Below are positions 54,325 to 62,746 of a stretch of DNA of 64,000 nt, one piece after another. A program made the translations under genes and the position numbers. Positions within the stretch are counted from its first letter, which is position 1; the number at the start of each line of letters is the position of its first letter. The DNA comes from Bacillota bacterium (GTDB lineage Bacteria > Bacillota > Sulfobacillia > Sulfobacillales > Sulfobacillaceae), in contig JAJYHT010000002.1 in assembly GCA_021784595.1 (NCBI GenBank), positions 1-64,000 on the forward strand. Direction: 5' to 3'. The notes beneath the pieces were generated by a model that was not told where the DNA came from, made no database searches, and was given only the letters and a program-made list of their open reading frames with translations.

Positions 54325-54903
54325 ATGATGTGGGGGGCCATTTTGGAGTACGAAATAGGATTGGGATTCGCAGCGGGATTCGCGAGCTTCTTAGCAGTGG
54401 CGGCAATTTTGGGTCTTACCCATCAAGTGGAACAGAAAACACCCGATCGGACGATGCCGTTTGGGCTGTTTTTGGGCTTGATCGTCCTGATTGTGTTTAT
54501 GGCCTTTGTGGAAGAAGGCATTTTTCGTTGGCTGCTGGTTGGCGTGGCCAGCCGCTGGGTCGGGTTTCTTCCAGCTCTCACGGGTTCTTCCATATTGTTT
54601 ACAATTGCCCATCGTCCCAACGGGGCTCTCTCATTCCGTGCCATTCTTAATCTCATGTTAGTCGGTGTCATATTGGGAGTTGTTTTTTGGTGGTGGGGAT
54701 TTTGGGTGGCTGTGGCTGCCCATGCTGGATGGAATCTTGCCGAATGGGGACTTGGCTACACGGTGAGCGGAGAAAAAACACGGAACGTTTTGCCTTCGCC
54801 CGCGATCCGCATCATTACGGGAGAGCCTTTTGGGCCGGAAGCGCACTGGGCAGCGACCGTGGTATTGTTTGTAGTGGCTTTGGCGCTGCATTTTCGTGTA
54901 TAA
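54325..54903 (+). CDS. CPBP-family intramembrane metalloprotease
   Basis: A 192-residue membrane protein. The Abi/CPBP catalytic motifs are VEEGIFRWLLVG (EExxxR), FTIAHR and AAHAGWNL. Members cleave in the membrane or serve in immunity to bacteriocins. ATG 54325 has no clear ribosome binding site. It is followed by lspA, a second membrane protease. Confidence 0.87.
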   Translation: MMWGAILEYEIGLGFAAGFASFLAVAAILGLTHQVEQKTPDRTMPFGLFLGLIVLIVFMAFVEEGIFRWLLVGVASRWVGFLPALTGSSILFTIAHRPNGALSFRAILNLMLVGVILGVVFWWWGFWVAVAAHAGWNLAEWGLGYTVSGEKTRNVLPSPAIRIITGEPFGPEAHWAATVVLFVVALALHFRV

Positions 54904-54944
54904 GGCAGTGCCCTAAACTGATGGCCGAAAAAGGTGGGAGAGAC

Positions 54945-55430
54945 GTGGGCAATTCCAGTCGTTTAACCAAGTTGTCGGTTATCGGTCTTCTGGCACTTGT
55001 GGATCAGGGAGTGGGATGGTGGGCTAAGATACACTTAAAGCGACATGCCGTGTTATGGGTAGTGCGGCCTTGGCTTGGGTGGCATTTGTTATACAACTCA
55101 GGAGCTATGCTAAGCTTGGGTTCTCAAAGGCCGGATTTGGTGACCGCGATCGGGGTGATAGGCACGTTAGTGCTGGCCGGTCTATCACTATATTCCAAGA
55201 AATTTGGGTTGCCGGCGGCTTTGATGGCCGGGGGCGCACTGGGAAACCTGTTGAATCGCTTGGCTTTGGGTCATGTCATCGACTACGTGCAAGTGTGGGG
55301 CTGGCCCGGGATTTTTAATTTGGCTGATGTATGTTTGCGGTTGGGGGTTTTGTGGATGGTGTGGGTGATGTGGCGGCAACGAACACCGCGCCCGCCACAG
55401 TGGTCAAAAATTGTTACTGATCCTAAATAG
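54945..55430 (+). CDS. lspA: Signal peptidase II (lipoprotein signal peptidase)
   Basis: A 161-residue membrane protein of four helices. The two catalytic aspartates are visible in GNLLNRLALGHVIDYV and FNLADVCLRLG, exactly in the LspA spacing. It removes signal peptides from prolipoproteins such as those at 42756 and 61850. GTG 54945 after GGTGGGAGA is preferred; ATG 54921 is an in-frame alternative. The known first-helix DQ motif is present as ALVDQG. Confidence 0.9.
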   Translation: MGNSSRLTKLSVIGLLALVDQGVGWWAKIHLKRHAVLWVVRPWLGWHLLYNSGAMLSLGSQRPDLVTAIGVIGTLVLAGLSLYSKKFGLPAALMAGGALGNLLNRLALGHVIDYVQVWGWPGIFNLADVCLRLGVLWMVWVMWRQRTPRPPQWSKIVTDPK

Positions 55431-55465
55431 CCACGTGCCACCATTGAGTCGCGGCGGCACATGGC
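55430..55465. terminator. Hairpin between convergent lspA and dps
   Basis: GCCACGTGCC pairs with GGCACATGGC (9 Watson-Crick pairs and one C-A mismatch), loop 16 bases. It sits between the two convergent genes. Confidence 0.5.
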
Positions 55466-55480
55466 TCGGTTGCTCCGGAA

Positions 55481-55957
55481 CTAGTCGATGTGAGCTTCTA
55501 AAAACCAAAGATCCTTATCCAATTGGCGTGACACCTCTGTGAACAAATCCGCGGTGTCGGCATCTTCGAGCTCTGCGGCTTGATCAATTCCGCTGCGAAT
55601 GGCATTGCCTACTTGTCCGATAAGATCGGCGAGTCGTGCGATTACTGCCCGGTCTTGGCGATGTTCTCCTGACCAGGCGGACAATTGGGTGGTGCCAGCA
55701 ACCGTTTGCACAGATGTATTAACGGCTCCACCTAGAGCTGTAACCCGTTCAGCCATGGTATCAATGGCCTCTAAAACGTGATCGGCAATGTCATCAAAGA
55801 GTTCATGATAGGCGATGAAATGCGGGCCGATAACATTCCAGTGCGACAGCTTGGTTTGCAAATAAAGGTCAGTCATCATAACCAAATCTTCGTTAAGCAG
55901 TGCGGTTAAAGTCGTGCGGTGTGCTTCGGAAAGGCCGATGCGTGTATGACGTAACAT
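55481..55957 (-). CDS. dps: Dps-family DNA-protecting/ferritin-like protein
   Basis: A 158-residue ferritin-like protein. KLSHWNVIGPHF, HELFDDIADHVLEAIDTMAERV and the conserved DLFTEVSRQLDKDLWFLEAHI tail contain the di-iron and DNA-protection family residues. It stores iron and protects DNA from peroxide. I chose ATG 55957 rather than 55990 because it starts at the family N terminus. A good promoter with a palindrome lies directly upstream. Confidence 0.94.
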   Translation of the reverse strand: MLRHTRIGLSEAHRTTLTALLNEDLVMMTDLYLQTKLSHWNVIGPHFIAYHELFDDIADHVLEAIDTMAERVTALGGAVNTSVQTVAGTTQLSAWSGEHRQDRAVIARLADLIGQVGNAIRSGIDQAAELEDADTADLFTEVSRQLDKDLWFLEAHID

Positions 55958-55995
55958 GGGATGATCATCCTCTCTATAGGGATTTAACACTATGA

Positions 55996-56024
55996 ATTGT
56001 ATCCTATATAGGACGATGTGTCAA
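55996..56024 (-). promoter_or_regulatory. Strong sigma-A promoter of dps with palindrome in the spacer
   Basis: Minus strand: TTGACA (56024-56019), 17-base spacer, TACAAT (56001-55996). The spacer holds the perfect 12-base palindrome TCCTATATAGGA at 56002-56013, a plausible operator of a metal or peroxide sensor. Confidence 0.8.
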
Positions 56025-56133
56025 CTAATCAACAGATAGTGATTATCCAATCCAATAGTAACACCGTGATTCGTTGGAGATCTGTTCATATGGGTGTTAG
56101 AATAAGATAATTTGTATGGTTTTGGGGGAACTC

Positions 56134-57747
56134 GTGGCAAAGATTAGATGGCCTGAACGCATGATGGCATTCTTTTTTTGTTTTGCGCTCGGACTCGTGT
56201 GGATGGGAGTTATGCCGTTGTGGCAGGGGCCTGATGAACCCGCCCATTTCGCTTATGTCCAATATATGGAGGGACATGGTGTGCCGCCGAGGCAAATTAT
56301 TGTGGCTCCGGGTCGCGCCGCATGGCAATTTAGCCCATCCCCAGCGGAACTTGCATCCATTGATTTGACCCAACGAAACCAAATCTTAACTAATCCGCAA
56401 AGGGGGCTGTCGATAACGGCCCACGAGCGCGCGCGAGTCCTGGAGCAGATTGCGGCAGCCAGTCACAACCGGTACGCCAATCAACCTGGTAGCCAGAACT
56501 ACGTAGCCATTTACCCTCCGTTGTATTACCAGACGATAGCGCTCGCCATTCGAGGCTTCGATATTGTTAATGTGACTACCCAAGCCTATCTGGCCAGGAT
56601 GATCACGGCTCTGTGGTTGGGGATGGCTGGAGTACTCTGGGATATCGTGTTAGCATTTATTGTTTTCTCACGTCCCCTACGACTAGCTATGTTAAGTTTT
56701 TTTGTGCTGATGTTTCCCACATTCCAAATGCTCGGTGGTGTGATCGGTAATGACATGCCGGCAGATGCGGCAAGCCTAGCCATTTTTGCGCTGGCTCTGT
56801 GGGCAATCGCTAAACCAAAAACGCTAGTGACGCCAAAATCGGCCATCGTCTTTGGAGTGGTGACCGGATTGGCGATCTTGACCAAAGAAGAGGCCTACAT
56901 TGCTCTGGTGGTTTCGTTGCCTTTTGTAATATGGAGTGTATGGTCTGAACACTTGAGTTCGGCAAGGAAATGGCTCTGGTTGGGCACAGTGGCTGTTAGC
57001 GCATCGATTTTGGCCGGTCCCTGGTTGGCTTTGACCTTCTATCGCTATCATGCCTTGGTGCCTCCATTAACTTATCAAGGTCTGGGGTCCTCTCCCCATT
57101 CATTAGCCTGGGTGTTGGGAAGTGAATTTTTGAGTGGGTCTTTCGAGCTCAATCTGTTGGTGACGCAAACGGTATTTGGCGTTGACTTTCCTTGGTGGGT
57201 GCCATGGCATGCGTCATTATGGCGTTATCGAGGTTTGGCCATGATATGGATAGTGCTTTTGGTCGGCGGGTTTTATGTATCCCGAAAACAAAAGGGCTGG
57301 GGGCTGTCATTGGCATGGATTGTCGTTGGGGTGATGTTTTTGTGGGGTGTGCAATGGCAGTATGACATGACGACAGGCGCTCCATTTCTCCAAGGGCGTT
57401 ATTTCTTTTTTTTACTAGCTCCAGTTGGTTGGATAGGGGGGCAATTAATGATTCGCCTGCCCCACTGGGGACGCACTGTACTGTTTGTTTTAGCCTTCGT
57501 GCTGTCGGGTCTGGTCATAAACCATACTCTTTGGAGATATTACCATGCATCCATCGGCGAATTCGTATTAGGACGGATCGTCATGTTCGCTCCTCATGGC
57601 ATTCTTTTAATAAGTCGGATAGGGGTCTTAACGTCGGTCGGGATAATGGCCACTATTATGGTTCAGAATGTGTTTTCGAAATCGAATAAGCAGGAATTGG
57701 ATCGAGAAAGCGCGAATACCCTCTCAAATAGTAATGGCGAGCATTAG
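56134..57747 (+). CDS. DUF2142/GT39-like membrane protein (putative glycosyltransferase)
   Basis: About 537 residues, with roughly 11 hydrophobic segments. Near the first helix is WQGPDEPAHFAYVQYME, the acidic loop typical of the DUF2142 and GT-C/PMT superfamily, followed by the extracytoplasmic region with NYVAIYPPLYYQTI. It would use polyprenyl-phosphate sugar on the outer side of the membrane. GTG 56134 is behind TTGGGGGAA; ATG 56116 is an alternative. It overlaps the GT2 gene by 14 bases. Confidence 0.8.
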   Translation: MAKIRWPERMMAFFFCFALGLVWMGVMPLWQGPDEPAHFAYVQYMEGHGVPPRQIIVAPGRAAWQFSPSPAELASIDLTQRNQILTNPQRGLSITAHERARVLEQIAAASHNRYANQPGSQNYVAIYPPLYYQTIALAIRGFDIVNVTTQAYLARMITALWLGMAGVLWDIVLAFIVFSRPLRLAMLSFFVLMFPTFQMLGGVIGNDMPADAASLAIFALALWAIAKPKTLVTPKSAIVFGVVTGLAILTKEEAYIALVVSLPFVIWSVWSEHLSSARKWLWLGTVAVSASILAGPWLALTFYRYHALVPPLTYQGLGSSPHSLAWVLGSEFLSGSFELNLLVTQTVFGVDFPWWVPWHASLWRYRGLAMIWIVLLVGGFYVSRKQKGWGLSLAWIVVGVMFLWGVQWQYDMTTGAPFLQGRYFFFLLAPVGWIGGQLMIRLPHWGRTVLFVLAFVLSGLVINHTLWRYYHASIGEFVLGRIVMFAPHGILLISRIGVLTSVGIMATIMVQNVFSKSNKQELDRESANTLSNSNGEH

Positions 57748-58756
57748 GGAGGCCTGCGGCTTGGTTACGGCAAAGAGATTGTCTTATGGGAAAGAGGACA
57801 GCCAATCTTGGCCAAAGATTGCCGTGCTTGTGCCATGTTATAACGAGGCGGCCACTGTGGGTCGGGTTGTGCACGATTTTTTAACGTTCCTTCCCCAAGC
57901 ACAGGTCTTTGTTTATGACAATAATTCGACGGACCGCACGGTGCAAGTGGCGCTGGAAGCCGGAGCGACCGTACGGTCCGTAATGAAGCAAGGGAAAGGC
58001 CATGTAATAAGGCGCATGTTCTCCGATGTCGAGGCGGACATTTTTATCCTAGTGGATGGGGACGATACCTATAGTGCCCATGAGGCACCATTAATGGTTG
58101 AGAAGTTGGTGGTAAATCGATTGGACATGGTCGTCGGGGTGCGAACGACTGAGGATGGCGATGCGTATCGCACAGGTCACCGCTTTGGTAACAAGGTATT
58201 GACGTGGATGGTCACGAGGATATTTGGCAATGCGTTTAGCGATATTCTATCCGGATATCGTGTCCTCTCGCGTCGTTTTGTGAAATCATTCCCAGCTTTG
58301 GCCAATGGATTTGAAACTGAAACCGAGATTACTGTTCATGCACTGGAACTGAACATGCCGGTAGGCGAGGTTCCCACCAATTATCGCAGTCGTCCAACAG
58401 GATCATTGAGCAAGTTGCATACTTACCGGGATGGTTGGCGAATATTCCGAACGATAATTTCACTCATTAAAGCTGAACGACCGTTGGTGTTTTTTTCGTT
58501 TTTGGCTGGGTTGCTGTCCGCTGTCGCCATCGTGCTCATCATACCGATTCTGATTACCTACCAAAAGACTGGGCAAGTGCCTCGGTTTCCCACCGCGATC
58601 TTGAGCATGGGCTTGTTTCTGGCAGCATTTTTGAGCGTAACCTCGGGGCTTGTGCTAGACACCATCACACGGGGGCGGCGTGAGATGAAGAGGCTGTTTT
58701 ACCTGTCAATTCCGCATCACGGGAGCATGGTTGAATACGAAAGAGACGAGCGATGA
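57734..58756 (+). CDS. Family 2 glycosyltransferase, polyprenyl-phosphate type
   Basis: A 340-residue protein. The N-terminal GT-A domain has VLVPCYNEAATVGRVV, FVYDNNSTDRT and the metal motif LVDGDDTY, with a later ILSGYRVLSRRF block. Two hydrophobic helices close the C terminus (FLAGLLSAVAIVLIIPIL and MGLFLAAFLSVTSGLVL). Such proteins load a sugar onto polyprenyl phosphate. It is coupled to the GtrA gene by a 4-base overlap and supplies the neighbouring GT-C enzymes (inference). Confidence 0.9.
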   Translation: MASIREACGLVTAKRLSYGKEDSQSWPKIAVLVPCYNEAATVGRVVHDFLTFLPQAQVFVYDNNSTDRTVQVALEAGATVRSVMKQGKGHVIRRMFSDVEADIFILVDGDDTYSAHEAPLMVEKLVVNRLDMVVGVRTTEDGDAYRTGHRFGNKVLTWMVTRIFGNAFSDILSGYRVLSRRFVKSFPALANGFETETEITVHALELNMPVGEVPTNYRSRPTGSLSKLHTYRDGWRIFRTIISLIKAERPLVFFSFLAGLLSAVAIVLIIPILITYQKTGQVPRFPTAILSMGLFLAAFLSVTSGLVLDTITRGRREMKRLFYLSIPHHGSMVEYERDER

Positions 58757-59163
58757 AGGTTTCGCTGTCCAGGATTCAAAGGGTCTTTCCTAAATTTATT
58801 AAATATGGAATGGTGGGAGGGGTCGCCGCAAGCCTGGCCTGGATCAGCGGGATTTTGACGTATTCTAATCTCGATTGGCCTTATGCTGTCAGTCAACTGG
58901 CGGGATTTTTAGTTGGCACGGCAACGAGCTACCCCCTGAGCCGATTGTGGGCATTTCGCAATCAATACCCAAAAATCCCTAAACAGGCCATGGTATTTCT
59001 CGTGGTTTCAATTGGGGGATTGGTAGTGAATGAACTGAGCTTAATATTCGCCGTGCGTATTTTGCATTTATGGGTTTGGCTTAGTATGGGAGTAGGGTTA
59101 GGGGTTGGATTTCTTTGGAATTTTTCGATCCATAATTGGATAACGTTCGGTAAATTATCGTGA
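58753..59163 (+). CDS. GtrA-family membrane protein
   Basis: A 136-residue protein with four helices. FPKFIKYGMVGGVAASL opens it and LSRLWAFRNQYPK is the family loop; NFSIHNWITFG closes it. GtrA proteins are proposed flippases for polyprenyl-linked sugars. Overlaps the GT2 gene by 4 bases (ATGA). Confidence 0.88.
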   Translation: MKVSLSRIQRVFPKFIKYGMVGGVAASLAWISGILTYSNLDWPYAVSQLAGFLVGTATSYPLSRLWAFRNQYPKIPKQAMVFLVVSIGGLVVNELSLIFAVRILHLWVWLSMGVGLGVGFLWNFSIHNWITFGKLS

Positions 59164-59628
59164 TCCATCAAGATGGAAGCCGTGCACCATCAGCTATCGC
59201 ACCGATCCAGTGATTTACCGCCGGATTTGGTCACCGGGTGGTGAATTCGTGCGATGGGTCGGGTCAACCCCAACAATTTGCATGATGATGCTTCCTGTCA
59301 CTTTGAATGCGGGTCCCTTAGAATCCTAAAGAACTATCCAATATAGAGCGTACAATCCAAATGTCAAGAGAAGTCGATTGCGGATTCGTCAGGTAAGCAC
59401 CGCTGAGTCAGGAGTCAAAGTGACGTTCTCCTCACATGTTCTGTACTCGTATGGGGTTGTGTTGCATGCTCGGCCAATACATGGACATATTTTAGGTTTC
59501 TTGCCCCCGCAATTCAGGTCTAGGATGACGGCAATTTCTGACAGCATTCTCTATAATGGGGTATGGGGTGGCTGATAATTGCACTCATGAGGCACTTATC
59601 TTATCCAGACTACATTTGCGGGGCCATA
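59164..59628. other. Region between GtrA and PIG-V-like genes
   Basis: About 465 bases. I see no supportable gene. A TATAAT at 59551-59556 may be the -10 box for the downstream gene; a matching -35 is poor. Confidence 0.4.
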
Positions 59629-60750
59629 ATGAATTTCTTGACAGATTTTCGTCGCAGAAATATTTATCGATATGTGATGATTGCTTTGCTCCATGATGCT
59701 TTGCTTTTGTTGGCAACGGCAATTGCAGGGCGCGTTCATCCGTCGTTGCAATACCTGACGCATTCGGAGAACTGGTACTGGAGGGCCCATTTTTGGTTTC
59801 AATGGGATGTTCTCTGGTACCAACACATTGCGCAAAGTGGCTACACGGCGAGCAGCACGGCGTTTTTTCCGTGGATCCCGTTGACTCTTCATGTGATTCC
59901 TAATTTATGGGTATGGCTTGGAATAATGCAAATAGTATTTGTTGGAATTTTGTGGGGACTAAATCAGACTTTAGCGTATTATGGAATTCGCGACGAGGTG
60001 CGAGTCCTGACAATGGTAATGTGGGCATTAAATCCTGCAGCCATTTTTTTCACTACGTTATATCCCGAACCTTGGACACTTTTTTGGGGGCTCCTGTCAT
60101 TTGTTGGTTTTGTGCGCGGCAACCTTTGGGTTTCCTTTTTTTCCGCTTTGCTTGCTAGTCTGACCCATGGCACAGCCATGCTGTGGGGCATTTTTCCCTT
60201 AGTAATAGCAATCGGAACCATAATCAACCGACATTGGAAACAATTTACGGCGGCTCTGATTTGGGGAAGTGGATTTGGAGCGGGGTTTTTATCCTATATG
60301 GCCTATTGCTGGTGGAAATTTGGCAAACCACTAATCTTTTTGGAAGTTGAACACTCTCAGTGGGGCAATCATTGGGTGTGGCCGTGGCATCAATGGGTTG
60401 CACTAATAGTAACACCAGGATTGTCCGCTTTATCTGTCTTTTTCGGATTGCTGGCCGCGATTATGGTTTTCGGCTGGTTGAGCTTGATTCAAGTGCCTAA
60501 AAACACAGACCGAACGATGTGGCTAGCCCTGCAAATCTTTGGTGGGATGGCAGCTTTGGTATCATTGGGGTTTGATAGGACAGGGATACCATTTCACAGC
60601 ACGCTTAGATTATTGGGTGGTGATTTTCCTTTATATTTAGGGTGGGCAAAATTGCCGTCACTTCGCATTAAGCGAATCATCGTAGTCATTTTTGCGTTAG
60701 CCGCTTTTTTGGGAGCGTATTGGTTTTCCCACGGATTTTTCTATCAATAG
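59629..60750 (+). CDS. PIG-V/Gpi18-like mannosyltransferase (GT-C)
   Basis: A 373-residue membrane protein with about ten helices. FQWDVLWYQHIAQSGY followed by AFFPWIPLTL is the signature loop of PIG-V and related GT-C enzymes, and LNPAAIFFTTLYPEPWTLF is a second family region. It transfers a sugar from a polyprenyl carrier. I prefer ATG 59629 behind GCGGGG, because ATG 59563 lies only a few bases behind a TATAAT box. Probably works with the GT2/GtrA genes upstream. Confidence 0.82.
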   Translation: MNFLTDFRRRNIYRYVMIALLHDALLLLATAIAGRVHPSLQYLTHSENWYWRAHFWFQWDVLWYQHIAQSGYTASSTAFFPWIPLTLHVIPNLWVWLGIMQIVFVGILWGLNQTLAYYGIRDEVRVLTMVMWALNPAAIFFTTLYPEPWTLFWGLLSFVGFVRGNLWVSFFSALLASLTHGTAMLWGIFPLVIAIGTIINRHWKQFTAALIWGSGFGAGFLSYMAYCWWKFGKPLIFLEVEHSQWGNHWVWPWHQWVALIVTPGLSALSVFFGLLAAIMVFGWLSLIQVPKNTDRTMWLALQIFGGMAALVSLGFDRTGIPFHSTLRLLGGDFPLYLGWAKLPSLRIKRIIVVIFALAAFLGAYWFSHGFFYQ

Positions 60751-60919
60751 GTCCGACCCATGGATAACATCGAGCAATCCATGAACTAACCCTACTGGCC
60801 GCGGTATTACTAAAGCATCATTAAACTAAACCGGGTTGAGTGGTTGACTAGTATGTTGTGGAAAACGGTGACGGACAATTCGCCCAGTCTCCTGGTCGGG
60901 AAATAAACCCACGCCATCA

Positions 60920-60960
60920 CCCCCAGTCCATCTGTCCGAGACAATGGCTGGGGGTTTTTT
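60920..60960 (+). terminator. Rho-independent terminator
   Basis: CCCCCAGTCCAT pairs with ATGGCTGGGGG with one bulge, followed by TTTTTT. It ends the plus-strand glycosyltransferase genes and is just in front of the convergent O-methyltransferase stop. Confidence 0.85.
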
Positions 60961-60974
60961 GATAGGTCTGCATG

Positions 60975-61613
60975 CTATGAATTGCTGTTGACGCGTGCAA
61001 CGGCTAAACCATCGCCCATGGTAATCAACATGGCGGTTAAGAGGGGATGATGGGCCATGGTTTCATTAAATTTTCGCATCGCCAGAGCACTTGCGGACAA
61101 ATCCTCATGATTCGTCACTCGTCCATGCAATAACGCATTATCCGCAGCAATAATGGCGCCAGGATTGGCCAACGCGATAGCGTAGGTCAAATAGGCAGGA
61201 TAGTTTTCTTTGTCGGCATCAATCAAAAAGAAGTCGTAGCGCTTTTGTTCTTGCTCTAGGTGCTTTAAGGATTCTAAAGCAGGTCCAGTCAGATACTGAA
61301 CTTTGTCACCGAGATTTGCCCGTTGCAAGTTATTCATGGCGACATTGGCATACTCTGGATTGAGTTCCAATGAGGTCAAATGCCCGTCTAAAGGCAATCC
61401 CCGAGCCAGCCATATTCCCGAATAGCCTCCTAACGCACCAATTTCCAGCGCTTCACGGCTATGGTTCATCTTAATCAGCAAAGACAATAGTTGGCCAATA
61501 TGGGGCGGCACAAAAATTGGCGGCATTCCCCGTTCGACAATATCGCGGCGCACTGCCGCCAAAGTTTCATCTTCATGCACAAATAACTGCTGGACATATT
61601 CTTCCGCATTCAT
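60975..61613 (-). CDS. Class I SAM-dependent O-methyltransferase (caffeoyl-CoA OMT-like)
   Basis: A 212-residue protein: ALEIGALGGYSGIWLARGLP binds SAM, LTSLELNPEYA and FFLIDADKENY with the metal aspartates follow, and ADNALLHGRV is the typical late motif. It methylates a catechol or similar hydroxyl with a divalent metal. ATG 61613 after GAGAGGGGACCTCT. The palindrome GTGATA-N6-TATCAC at 61689-61706 lies upstream. Confidence 0.9.
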   Translation of the reverse strand: MNAEEYVQQLFVHEDETLAAVRRDIVERGMPPIFVPPHIGQLLSLLIKMNHSREALEIGALGGYSGIWLARGLPLDGHLTSLELNPEYANVAMNNLQRANLGDKVQYLTGPALESLKHLEQEQKRYDFFLIDADKENYPAYLTYAIALANPGAIIAADNALLHGRVTNHEDLSASALAMRKFNETMAHHPLLTAMLITMGDGLAVARVNSNS

Positions 61614-61688
61614 AGAGGTCCCCTCTCCAGATATGGATCACTCACGGTCTGAGGTGCATGCGATCATCCAAATGCCATTATATACCTG

Positions 61689-61706
61689 GTGATAAAGCTA
61701 TATCAC
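61689..61706. promoter_or_regulatory. Inverted repeat upstream of the O-methyltransferase
   Basis: GTGATA and TATCAC separated by six bases, 76 bases in front of the O-methyltransferase start. It could be an operator. Confidence 0.3.
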
Positions 61707-61786
61707 AACCTTTGGCGATTGTTTGCAGGTACGCTTGGCCCTATTCGGATGCGTGGCATAACCAGCCAGAAGTAGCTATTTATTAG

Positions 61787-61803
61787 TACTACAGCACGTA
61801 GTA
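61787..61803. promoter_or_regulatory. BlaI/CopY-type operator candidate
   Basis: TACTAC-N5-GTAGTA, a perfect inverted repeat, 47 bases in front of the lipoprotein gene. BlaI/MecI sites are built as ACTACA...TGTAGT; a BlaI-type repressor is encoded 1.8 kb downstream. Confidence 0.5.
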
Positions 61804-61849
61804 ATATGAAACTAGCGAATTAAATTCATGATCAGGAGGTTTCAGTGAT

Positions 61850-62746
61850 ATGGTTAAAGCGACCCACATGAGTTTAGCGGCGCTAGCTACCCTAGCGCTG
61901 GCAGGATGCGGCGCCAGTGCTGCGCCGACTGCAAGCCAGTCCTCAAGCCCCAAACCTAGCCCAAGCGCTAGTTCAACGATGACTTCTTCGACAACGCCCG
62001 CGAGCACGACTTCTCAAAGTGCCACGGCTCCCGAGGTATATTCGATAGAGGCGAATAAAACGGCTCAAATGGTTCAGGCGGGCCAAGAGGCCACCTTTAC
62101 CATTACGGCTGCGACTAGTTCCGGACAACCAGCAGCAGATCAAGCGGTCACCTTTTATATTGGTCCCATGGTTCCTTTAAGTGGGAATCCCCCGAAAGCC
62201 TGGTACCAATCGGGAACTACCACCGGAAGTAATTATATTGCTTCATACTCGAAGACGACGAACAGTCAAGGACAAGCCACTTTGGTTTTGCGTGGCCAGC
62301 CGACTAAGAGTATGGAAATGGTTGGCATTTCAGTGGGAGATCTTAGCAGCTACGTGGCGGGCAAGGGAGCTTTGGGCAGTATGGATGCTTGGTGGACCAC
62401 ATCATCCACGATGCCGTCGGGTCCAGTGGGCGATTATGTGACGGTTTCACCCTTCATAACTCGGGTTTCCTCCGCCAGCAGTTCTCCACAGCTTTCGGTG
62501 ATGGCTGGTTCCCCAACAGGTGCGATTCCCAACGCCTCCGTGGATTTTATCCCCAAACCGACATCAATGGGTGCTGGCATGTCCTCTTCGGGAGGCATGA
62601 TGGCCACCACCGGCAGTACCGGGAAGGCCGCTTATTCGGTGATGATGCCGTCCCAGGGGATGTTGCCGATCCGCATCGTGGTCACGCAAGGATCCGCGAT
62701 GACCAGGGTAGCGGGCGGTATGAATGCCCTTTTTGTGGGGCCCTAG
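61850..62746 (+). CDS. Lipoprotein, putative Ig-like (Big-1-type) surface protein
   Basis: A 298-residue lipoprotein with signal peptide and lipobox LAGC (Cys20), then a Ser/Thr/Pro-rich linker to about residue 60 and two beta-rich repeats (ATFTITAATSSGQPAADQAVTF, shown as TFTITAATSSGQPA, with NSQGQATLVLRG; later PQLSVMAGSPTGAIPNASV with GSTGKAAYSVM). Such repeats are Ig-like surface modules. ATG 61850 after AGGAGGTTTCAG. Convergent with the M56 gene and preceded by a BlaI-like site. Confidence 0.75.
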   Translation: MVKATHMSLAALATLALAGCGASAAPTASQSSSPKPSPSASSTMTSSTTPASTTSQSATAPEVYSIEANKTAQMVQAGQEATFTITAATSSGQPAADQAVTFYIGPMVPLSGNPPKAWYQSGTTTGSNYIASYSKTTNSQGQATLVLRGQPTKSMEMVGISVGDLSSYVAGKGALGSMDAWWTTSSTMPSGPVGDYVTVSPFITRVSSASSSPQLSVMAGSPTGAIPNASVDFIPKPTSMGAGMSSSGGMMATTGSTGKAAYSVMMPSQGMLPIRIVVTQGSAMTRVAGGMNALFVGP

